From positions 372,001 through 436,000 of the forward strand of contig BCKC01000005.1 in the NCBI GenBank assembly GCA_001600455.1: a DNA stretch of 64,000 nucleotides. Direction: 5' to 3'. The stretch's first letter is position 1. Each line of letters starts with the position of its first letter. Below are positions 54,799-64,000 of this stretch, one piece after another. A program made the translations under genes and the position numbers. The stretch is from Endocalyx cinctus. Lineage: Eukaryota > Ascomycota > Sordariomycetes > Amphisphaeriales > Apiosporaceae. Below the pieces are notes generated by a model. That model saw only the letters and a list, made by a program, of their open reading frames with translations. It had not been told where the DNA came from and did not search any database.

Positions 54799-57700
54799 GG
54801 CTATCTAAAGACAAGAAAGGAAAAAACAAAATTGACGTGTACCAGCCCCGTCGATTAAAAAAAATAATAATAATAATGTCGTCACGTCTGGGGGTTTTTG
54901 TTCCTCTATCGTACAAGCGCGAGATAGGTACGGATCGCGGCTGCGGCGCAAGAGGCGAATGTTCTTTTTTTTTTTCTCCTTTCTAACCGCAGGAGCGCTC
55001 ACCGCAACAAAGTCGATAACAAAAAAAGATCTTTTATTTTTAATTTTGTTACAATAGGTAAAAAAAACGCCGTCAGCGATTAAGTTTTAGTGCGTAGGCA
55101 CGCGCAGAGAGAGTTGTGGTTGTTGTTGCGGCTTGCAGATGGGGGAGGGGGGGGAGGGCCTGGTGGAGTGCGACCAGGTGGATACAGCTCCCGACAGAGA
55201 AGCTGGCTGGCTGAACCGACGAGCGAGCGAGCAAGATGAAAAGACGAAGCGCGGCGCTTGATGAGTACGAGCCGAAATGAAAAACAGAAAAAAAGACTTT
55301 TAAGCGATTAAAAGACCCTTCTTTTTTTTTTTTTACTTCTTTCTTACTGCAGGGAGAGCGGCGGATGATACAAACTAGCGCAAAAGCAAAAGCCTGCAGT
55401 GTATTTTGTTCTTGGACGTTTTGCGCCGAATGAGATTGAGAATATCTACCCAAAAAAGCTCCTAGGTTAACTAGAAATATTTAATCGACGCGACGAAGTG
55501 GATTCGGTAAACGCAAGACAATTGGTTCTTGTTAGTTCATGGGTACGATGCGGTTGTTGCTTGTCGAAGAAGCGGTGGGCATTGATTTGAACGCGGCCCA
55601 GCAAGGGATAGGATGTATATGAGATGTATATAACGTATACAGAAAGGATTAAAGAAATGGAGAAGAGGAAGAAGCAAAAAACAGAAGGTTGTTGGAGATG
55701 CGATTATTCAATTAAGCTGTTTCGTTTCCAACAAAGTGGGTGGAGGACAAGGAAAGGAGGGACCCAGACTGCCAGAACCCAATAAACCCCCCCTGTTTTT
55801 ACTGTACTGTTGTATAATTACCTAGTATAACTACGTAGATGTCGGCTCGTGAGATTCACAACAGGATAGATAGCTCCACCGTTCCCCAAAATGGATATAA
55901 GCATTTAAAAAGACGCGGGAAAACCCAGCCTATAAGGGTATGGAAAGATTTGCGTAATGGGATCTGATATACGGGAGTAGTACATAATAGTTGGTATTAT
56001 AACCAGTTATACAAACAGTCGACTCGGGGAAACACAAGAAACCTGTCAAGTCACCTTTGCCAAAAAGGTGATCAGATCAATCAAGTCAAAGCGACCATTC
56101 CCATCCCACCGTGAAATCTTGCGTCGAAAGGGATCCCCGGTATACCTGTTTTTTATTCTTTTTTTGATTCTTTCTAAGACACCTCGCCCAAGCTTAAAGG
56201 TCTGGGTAACAGCAAGATTGTGTCACACAGAGCGGCTCTTCAAAAAACGATAGCTTAGGACTTTCGGGTAGATGTTCAATGTTTCAATAATCAATTGTTC
56301 GCGGTGACAAACTGGTTCGTATGCCTCAGTAATAGTTTCTTCATTTCTTTTTCTGTTCTTTTTTTGTCTCTCTTCAATCTTTCCTTTTCGAAGAATAACT
56401 TAACTAGCTCCGTCTGCTGCCTATTGTAGTGTATACCTAGCCCGCTAGCATACGCATAGAGATGCAGGATGCAGGTATACCACTTTTGAGATGCGCGACT
56501 TTGCTTTTTCACCACATTACCATAGAGGAAAAGGACCAGTAAGAAAGCTCAGATGGATATGGCGTCAGGGGGGATAAACAGGGTCCGGCGCTTAGAAAGG
56601 GTCGGTGGATCGCTTCAGCCGGCGAGTAAGAGGGGATTCTTTTTATATCCTGGTCAAAGAGCAGGAGGGGGGGAGAGGAGGGAAGACTTTACCATGACAA
56701 GTATGGGGAATTTGTTAAATAATTAGCTGATATTTGCATAAGTAGGTAAGCTACAGCTAGGCAGCTAGGACAGGCATAGAGAAGCTAGTGAAGTTAAGAA
56801 GTCCCGAGCGTCCACCATCTTTTATCGTCATCATTATCATCATCGGATCAAAGAGGTGTTTTTTTTTTTTTGGCCCTCCCTTCTTCTCACGACATCTTCT
56901 ATTACCAAGAAGCTAATGATGTGATGACAAGATTCAAGATTGACCAAGTAGCCTATTTCGTATCGCAATTACATAAATTTATTATCCTAACAACTCGCCC
57001 GACCTTATAATACGAATATACGTAAAAGCCGAGTCCGATCTGTGACTTGGTGAAAGTCTTGGAGCCTTATCCTAGTCATTTGACTAATTACACGATCATC
57101 CCTTACACTACATAGTTAGTGTTTAAATTCACTATATGTATATCATAACCCCAGATGAGAAATTAAATGAATGGCGTACAAAAGATGCCAATTATATCAT
57201 GCGCAAAAAGTAACTCTGTACGTTCTGGCGTTGTACATTTACCAAGGTAGTGTAGGAGTGTGGTCTTCACTGAATTAGTTTCAGGTTATCGGAAATATTA
57301 TTCGAATTGGGGGTCATGAAAAAGTAAGACCGGCGGTATTTCCTGATACGGGCAAAAGCAAAAAAAAAAAAAAAAAAAGTAAGTAACAAAGAGCCGGATC
57401 CCGTAATGAGAGCTCGTGTGTCTACCAATCCCCCTCGAGAATTGAAGGTGTGTGTTGTTTTTTTTTGGTGAACCCGAAGATCTGGTCCCGCGGCTTTTCT
57501 TAGCTCTGGTGCTACAGGGATTTTTTTTCTTTTCTTTCTTTCTCCCATGTGGGACGATCAGAAGAAGGGATGTGGGCTGTGTGGGTTGATGAGCTGGCTT
57601 AGATGGAATCGGTAACCAGTTGAGATAAGAAGAATCTACGATGGATGCTAGACCTAGTATCTCAGTTAGCCTATAAGTTTGCATTAGGTATGATATGAGA

Positions 57701-60700
57701 TTTCGTTCTTTAATCGTCGATGACTTGGTGCTCAGTACTCCGTACGGATAAAAAGAAAACTTGACATGTAGGGTTGCTATTCTACCCCACCTCAGCCTGC
57801 CTTAACCACGCTTACTACTGTGTACTTCAGTTCGGATGGCTGACTAGATGATTGGAGATTAGCTGTTCCAGTATGACAACTTTGTTGTCTGATTGGGGGC
57901 CAAAATATAGAACAGTCAGTAAACTTGAGCAGATGAATTACCAGTCTCTCAAGACAGATGTGATGATATAGTGTCGTGCGTATAGCGAGGGTGCCCACGT
58001 ACAAATCTCCGTCGGAGAGTCCTTTCCAGGTTACAATGTCGATCAAAGGATTCCAGAAGGTGAATTACACTAGATCTCGGCGAAAAAAGGGAGGTAGTCT
58101 GCGAACCCCTGCCTTGATTGTATTATATCTGGTTCATCACACATTAAGTGTAAGTCACTTGCTTTTTTGACCAGCGAAGTATTTGGTTCTCGGGTTTTGG
58201 CATCGACCCTCTACCAGCCTGCTTTTGGATATATCGGGTTTAGTGTACTCGCTGCTTTGACTCGAATTCAGGTTCATGCCTCAGCTCGAGCTATCCTCGG
58301 TCAGAGTACTATGGAGTACATCTTATGTGAGTTATACGTATGGAAACGGCACCTGGAAACGGTTGCTGAAATAGTTTTTAAACGGTCCTTCTCTTTTTGA
58401 ATAGAGAAAGGGGCCTTAGGGTTGAACAAGGGAAATTGGTCACCACCATTACTAGAGTCGATCTTTCCAACCAATCTCCAGCTACTTTGAACCACTCTCA
58501 CGCTGAGCTACTTTCCGGTGTTATATTTACTAGGTAGGTGTCCCCAAAGCTCAGTATCCAAGCGCATCGAGCCTGCTGTGGTTGTCAGACCCATAGCTCA
58601 AAACCCTTGTGAGAACCATATCCCAGAGTTTTAATTTAACGGTAGCCATCATGACGCCAACCTGGAGTGCAGGGCTGCGATCGAGGAACAGGATTAAGAA
58701 TAGGATGCGGCATACCCGACAGGCCTTAACGACTGGAATCGCAACATCCTGTCCTTATTTCCCCGCCGCTACTCTGCATCGCGAACCCCGTAAAGCACCT
58801 CAAATACGCCGGGGAGATAAATCAGGAGGAGCGCGGCGAAGTGACATAGCTGGCAAAACAGGGCTTGGGGCTCAGGACAGAAGGATAACCCAGCCCTAAA
58901 TGCGATTGCCGCCGTTCCGTTATTACCCAGCTAGGTGTTATGCTGGTGCATACATCCTCGGGGAGCAGGTGCCTTCATGCTCGTGTTAATTTACCAGACC
59001 GCCAATACAATTCAGAGGTATTTCCTAGGTATATTTTCCCGGTCCCAAAAACTTGTTCTTACTATGCAGCAAGGGACTTCGTGGACCGATAAATTACCTG
59101 TCAAGTGTTTATGCATTCGTCCATCTCCTGCTGCGATGATATCGATTCGCATATCTAACTGGATAGAAGCCCCTTGACAACCTGCATCTCAGCCTTATTG
59201 TTACCCATTAACGTTTACTTAAGAAGTATGGTATGTTCAGGCGAAAGTGAAGATACGTGTGCTATGAATTGACAACTAAGGGCAAACCAACATCAGTTCC
59301 CTCACACGATATGCACGGCATAACCCAATCAAGTATATAGTCCAAAGGGTGTTGGCTCTACGCCCTCGGTGAGTACTATACTGAAACTAACTTCTAATAA
59401 CGAATACATAACACGCCGCCCACGTATCATACCCTGTTACAAGTTCCCGCCCACAGCTCAATGCAGTTGCAGAAGCCCTACCTACGAAACCAACCTGTTA
59501 ACTTACGAGACGTAAAACATTAGGCAAGACCCAAACAGAAAAAGAAAGAAAAGAAAACGCAGTGTCGGATTTTCTATACACAACTTATACTATACTTGTG
59601 TTTGACAGTTGTAGATGGTCTGGGTGTCAAAAATTACGCCACTCATAGATCTCTCACCTGAAGAAGACCTCTTGATCAAAGATCTCTCACCCTTTTCTGA
59701 CCGTGAATTGTTATCGAATCTATCTATGCACTGCTCTTATTCTATATATCGTCGTATTTAGAGCCGGAAATAGACTGCATTAAAATGGAACAGAAAAACG
59801 TGCCTGTGCCCGGCAGGGATCGACAGGGAATGCTATGCAGGCGTGATATCCGTGAATGAATAACACGTATTGACCGAGGTAGGTTGGTTGGTGCATGCAT
59901 GTGTAACGTACGCAACCCATTCGACGTATTTCGTGCTTCTGTCCGTGGTCGTGGTCACTTCGGTCTTGTCCGGTTCCGTTCATAGCACCGAAATGAGCCG
60001 AGAACTCAGAAGCACTTCTTTTGCTTTTCTTTTGACCCCTGAATAATTATCCCTCCGGGCTGCTACCTATCCTTTATGGAACCTAAGAAGGCCAAACGCT
60101 AGAAGGATAGCTTTGGGAAAGGGACCTTGGTTGAATTCAAAATTACAGGGGCCCAGAAGATCACCGAAGAAGATGACGTCCGTTTAATGAGAATAGACTT
60201 TGAGGGAAGGAAATAACCATGAGGGCGCATGCACTAACGAGGATGAGGTTCATAATGGATATATCTGGCTTTAGATACGTATCTCTTGCCCGTATTTTCA
60301 GTGTTAGAATTTCTAACTTGAATAATTCCGGTCTAAATTTTACCTAGTCCCGTGCTGTATTTATTTCTGATATAGATACTTACCCAGAGCATATATCTTT
60401 TTCAGATACTTCTAAACTTGATGGCCAATTTGACCTGGCTGTCTGGTGAGCTGAGTATGTCCAGTATATCTTTAGTTACTACCGTAATAAAATATCGTGA
60501 GTAGACGACAGTTTATTACGCTTAAAATTTATTTACGGAGAAAACATTTTGTACAAATATTCCCTTTTCTTTTTCTTTTGGTGCCCTAACTACTAGGTAG
60601 CCGGAAGTACAAATGAGGCCAGGCTCAGGTTAGAACTTGGCTTAAAGCGGCGTGCCCCAGGACCTGTCTTGCTTTAGGTTCCTAATCCCTGATACTTAAT

Positions 60701-61779
60701 GTCAAGACTCAAGAAGTCATTGATGTTTTAAGAGTCTTATCGACATTTCACGGATTTTCTAGAAGGAGCGAGACCCATATTCGGTGCCGATACACGCATG
60801 GGCGCTTAATTTAGACTTGTCGGAGCCAGGATGTTAGATAGGGCTATTGATTTGATCGGTCGTCACTGTAGAAGGTTAAGGATATCCCTATTCGAAGGAT
60901 ACGGAGTCTTCGATTGGAAGTGATGTTGGTTGTACAAGAGTTTACTCGTGCATACAAACCCACTCAGTTTGATGATGTGTCAAAATATAATATTCAAATA
61001 TCACAACGCATCAACCGTCGGTATCCAGTAGTTATACGCATGACTGGTTTACATTACAAATCCGTTACTGGGAAAAAAAGGAGTACGATTAAGGGGCGAA
61101 GTATCTCTTCTATAACATAGTAGCTTTTGGGTGCATGGTACGGGCAGATGGATGCTTCACGCTTACAGTAGCTTATAAGCGGTCAAGACTTTTTCCTGGC
61201 TCGATTGGGCGTTATGTACCATATTTTCTTTCACTCCGGTCTGTGATATAGCAACTTCTTGCGCATGAGGGGTTGGTCATCCAGTTGTGAATCACCTCGC
61301 AGATACGGTTCCCGACAGTTTGGCTCATATGCTAATATCCAGGGAGTATATGTACCAGGGTAAGAACATGCGCGTTTATCGACAGTAACGAGTTCATAGA
61401 GAGACTGCCCTACGATGAGCCACCCATCAACTTCTATTAGGACCGCATGACCATTCTATTCCCGATTCCTCAGCTCATGCAGCCGTCATCGCGGCCATCG
61501 CGGCCGCGTCATAACGTGGCGAGGTTGTAACTTGCGGTAATCGTCGTAATCGCACAGTCCTTCCCGTCGTGAGATCGAGATGTAACGGTCTATTCACACC
61601 TCCTTTTCTAATTCTTGAGTACGCCTAATTCGCTGTGGTATTTGAATCTTTAGAACATATCAAACGCCCATCCCATTAAAAGAAAAAGTCTTGATCACCC
61701 AACGCCATGACATGCATTTTTTTTTTCTCTTGGAGTTATATTCTTCACTCCACTACCGACGCGAGATGTTTTCGACGCA
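54799..61779. other. 7-kb gene-poor region
   Basis: The first ~900 bp should be the promoter of the seven-exon gene. The remainder is AT-rich with purine or pyrimidine tracts. Islands of more balanced composition at about 57790-58160, 58440-59180 and 60590-61670 look like eroded coding DNA, but frames are broken and no family is recognised. One short relic at 60076-60216 is listed separately. No tRNA, rRNA or complete mobile element was seen. Confidence 0.5.
60076..60216 (+). pseudogene. Short coding relic with one internal stop
   Basis: From ATG 60076 one frame runs 47 codons to TAA 60214, interrupted only by TAG at codon 9 (60100-60102). The second part reads like real protein ('KGTLVEFKITGAQKITEEDD' then 'VRLMRIDFEGRK'), with alternating charged and hydrophobic residues. 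I do not recognise the family. It may be a decayed exon or chance. Confidence 0.3.
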
Positions 61780-62234
61780 TTATTCTTTTCCGAGTTGGAG
61801 CTTCTTCTCGTTTCGTCCATCGGGGGTGTACCTGTTCCAGCATCATCAGTATGACAATATTCTAACAAGACTTTAGTACCATCTAAATATATAGTGATCG
61901 TACTTCAGGAGTTTCTCGATTAGGTCAACATGAGTCATAATCATGCGACGGCAGCAATATCTCTTGAGGCCCAGTTGGTCCATGGCATCACTAAAAATAC
62001 ATCCCATACGGTTAGCAAGGTAGGTCGGTAGGGTTGGTCACGATAGCGGTTGGAGTAGCATACCCATCAAGCGTGCCTTCGTCTATGAGTTTGAGGTAGC
62101 GTTCCCAGAGGTCTCCAGTGACCTATTCAAAATAAAGATATTAGCATCCAATACATGGGTATTGATATTTATAGATGTTGCAAAAAAACTGGACTTACCT
62201 TTCCACAGGAAAAGCATCGAATAGGGACAATCAT
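61780..62234 (-). CDS. rpb10: RNA polymerase I/II/III shared subunit RPB10 (ABC10-beta)
   Basis: Four small exons on the minus strand, 62234-62199, 62122-62064, 61990-61904 and 61831-61780, give 77 residues. Introns start GTAAGT, GTATGC and GTACGA, end TAG, TAG and CAG, and all joins keep frame. The protein begins [12 protein letters not shown] and contains '[23 protein letters not shown]', the hallmarks of Rpb10. C7, C10, C44 and C45 are the zinc ligands. Yeast Rpb10 has 70 residues, so the C-terminal tail is a little longer here. It is a core assembly subunit of all three nuclear RNA polymerases. It is divergent from UTP17. Confidence 0.95.
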
Positions 62235-62273
62235 CTTGTCTCTTGATTATTTCGCTAGAAGTCGAAGGATGTA

Positions 62274-62310
<37 letters not shown>

Positions 62311-62678
62311 AGGCGCAAAAATAATTGTAAGACTAATTGTCGAAGAAAATATATTAGACAAAGACGTAGACAGAGAGAGAGAGAGGTGGGATGTAGAAAT
62401 GTTTAATACAAAGTGACAAAAGTTTATCATAGCAAGGATTCACGTAAAAAAAAAGGAGCTTACCTAATTGTGGATAGGCGTTACCTAGGTATTCTCTTTA
62501 GAAAAAAAAAATGTTTATCGCTGTTTCTTATCACTCTTATCGCTCTTATCGGTGTGGGGCCTTTCAGCAAACATTTTGATCCTTACTTTCGTCGACTAAC
62601 TTTTTTTTTCCTATGTTAAAAGTGAGACATAGCACTTCACGGAAGGTCAAGACAGAACTTCTTCAACAGTAAATCAAG
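62235..62678. promoter_or_regulatory. Divergent RPB10/UTP17 promoter with T29 tract
   Basis: 444 bp separate the two start codons. A T29 run (62276-62304) lies about 42 bp upstream of the RPB10 ATG, i.e. poly(dA) on the RPB10 coding strand. Poly(dA:dT) tracts exclude nucleosomes and are common in constitutive fungal promoters. The rest is AT-rich with a palindrome ACCTAGGT at 62483-62490. No TATA box or known factor site was identified with confidence. Confidence 0.55.
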
Positions 62679-64000
62679 ATGCCTTCCGTGACAGCTAACG
62701 ATGTAAGGGATAATTGTCTAATCTTAGATTTATGCATTTATGCCATTGACTAACAATCTATATGTGTCAGTCCATCGCAAACAAAAGGAAATTGGAGCTT
62801 CCTGAACATGAGAAGCGGAAGAGGAGTAGACGAGACCGTACCAGACCGCAACAAATCGAGATTAATGGAAACTCTACGCCAGAAAAAGACGGTGTCATAA
62901 CACCTACAGCTCACGAAGATGACAACAGCAAGTCATTAGCTCTCGTTGACTCGAACGGTACAACGAAATGGGAAAAAAAACGACAGAAACATGCCAAACA
63001 GAAGCAACTCACATCAGTACCCAAACCAAGACCACAGCCTTCAAGGTGGACAACTTCAAAGCCCATGGGCGGAAGGATATTAGATATTGACCCTATATTG
63101 ACCGAGAATGAGAGGTACGTATATGCTCGTCATTAATTATTATCTATCACGTACGCAACTAGAAACTAACATCTAGCCGCAGAAATCTAATAGTTGCCTA
63201 CAATACATCTATTCAAGTATACTCGACAACCGACTCCCTCTTGGTCCGTAAAATCTACTTGAAATCTTCCAAGAAAACGAAAATCCCGGTCCAGATTACC
63301 TCGATCTGCCTCTCTGCCGTAGACCCCAACCTCGTTTGTGTAGCCTCGTCGTGTGGTCAACTTTGGTTAATTAACTGGACTACTGGCGAAGGCGCCGAGT
63401 CGTCTCTATCTCTGGAATGCAGCTCCATTCTGGATGTATCTATTGATCTGATCGAGATCGACAATGTTCTCCAAGATGTCGTATTTGCTTCCATCAAAAT
63501 TCGTGATAGTTGGCACATCGTCGTTTTCGACATCTCTTCTGGAGATGTTGAGGCATCCAAGATAATCTTTTCCCAAGACTCGCCCATTCAAAACCTGCGA
63601 TCTAGTCGCTCTAGTCAAATACTTTCGGCCTCGTCGGGTTCAATTATTTTCCTTGGTAGTCGTGCGTCTAAAACATTGGCGAGACTCGGCGATTTAGATT
63701 ACGAATTCTTCAGTTTCGACGCAAGCGACGATATTACCTGTTTCGACGTACGAGTTGCTGACCGTGTACACCTAACTCGGAGTTCTGAGGAGGAGATGGG
63801 GGACACCCCTGTCGTTGAAATTGTCGTGGGCTGTGCAAGAGGTGCTGTCTTTTTCTACAACGACCTCATACCTCAGATTCGTTGGTTAAAAGGCTCCAAA
63901 AGCCGTGGCGGTCGGTCTCTTCAGCCGCGGAAGTATCATTGGCATCGTAAAGCCGTCCATGCTGTAAAATGGTCCCGAGATGGTAAGATATATTTCCCAT
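62679..64000 (+). CDS. utp17: U3 snoRNP WD40 protein UTP17/NAN1 (WDR75), 3' part outside window
   Basis: Exons: 62679-62702, 62771-63114, 63183-63982. A further 5' splice site (GTAAGA at 63983) leads out of the window. The visible 389 codons start M-P-S-V-T-A-N-D. A Lys/Arg-rich nuclear segment follows (about 12-30). WD40 blades begin at about residue 123 ('NLIVAYNTSIQVYS', 'CVASSCGQLWLINW', 'RKYHWHRKAVHAVKWSRDG'). The last motif, with its His-rich 'YHWH' followed by 'AVKWS', is characteristic of Nan1/WDR75. In yeast this protein belongs to the t-Utp subcomplex of the small-subunit processome, coupling rDNA transcription with early pre-18S processing in the nucleolus. Intron 2 has an ACTAAC branch site. 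Confidence 0.88.

Noticed and set aside
1..64000. CRISPR arrays, insertion sequences, telomeric TTAGGG repeats, 5S rRNA
   Set aside because: I looked for regularly spaced direct repeats, terminal inverted repeats with transposase frames, telomere words and the 5S core on both strands and saw none; small or very degenerate copies could still be missed by eye.

Overview
This window is nuclear DNA from a filamentous ascomycete (Pezizomycotina, most likely a Sordariomycete). The evidence is short GT..AG introns with CTAAC/CTGAC-like branch sites, a large hybrid histidine kinase, secreted GH2 and GH79 enzymes, a degenerate NACHT gene, and GC-rich genes sitting in AT-rich, homopolymer-laden spacers. 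No prophage, CRISPR array or intact transposon was seen.

Layout. 1-7.8 kb is gene-poor, AT-rich and full of simple repeats. 7.8-20 kb holds a SUR7/PalI-type membrane protein, a WDR6-like WD40 protein (with a tiny first exon), an orphan Cys-containing protein, an intron-bearing tRNA-Val(TAC) on the minus strand, mitochondrial ribosome recycling factor, and an RGG-repeat protein with a mitochondrial-type N-terminus (minus). 20-23.3 kb contains a broken NACHT (NLR-type) gene. 23.4-33.7 kb is a catabolic neighbourhood: secreted GH2 beta-galactosidase-like enzyme, NCS1 purine/cytosine permease, succinate-semialdehyde dehydrogenase (minus) and a GH79 beta-glucuronidase-like enzyme. A three-exon four-TM membrane protein (minus) follows at 34.7-35.9 kb, then 5.6 kb of AT-rich spacer with a near-perfect 33-bp inverted repeat. 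41.5-45.9 kb is a multi-PAS hybrid histidine kinase; 47.2-51.0 kb is the nucleotide-excision-repair nuclease Rad2/XPG; 52.1-54.8 kb is a seven-exon protein of unknown function (minus). 54.8-61.8 kb is another gene-poor stretch with only a coding relic. The right edge carries RPB10 (four small exons, minus), divergent from UTP17/NAN1 (plus, cut by the window end).

Genes working together. The only plausible metabolic grouping is the GH2/NCS1/SSADH/GH79 neighbourhood, but the four genes are on both strands with separate promoters, so co-function is inference. RPB10 and UTP17 share a 444-bp divergent promoter with a 29-bp poly(dA:dT) tract, and both serve transcription or ribosome production. The rest looks like ordinary core genome. 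Exon structures were worked out by hand from splice signals, reading-frame continuity and protein-family conservation; no search or alignment was run.
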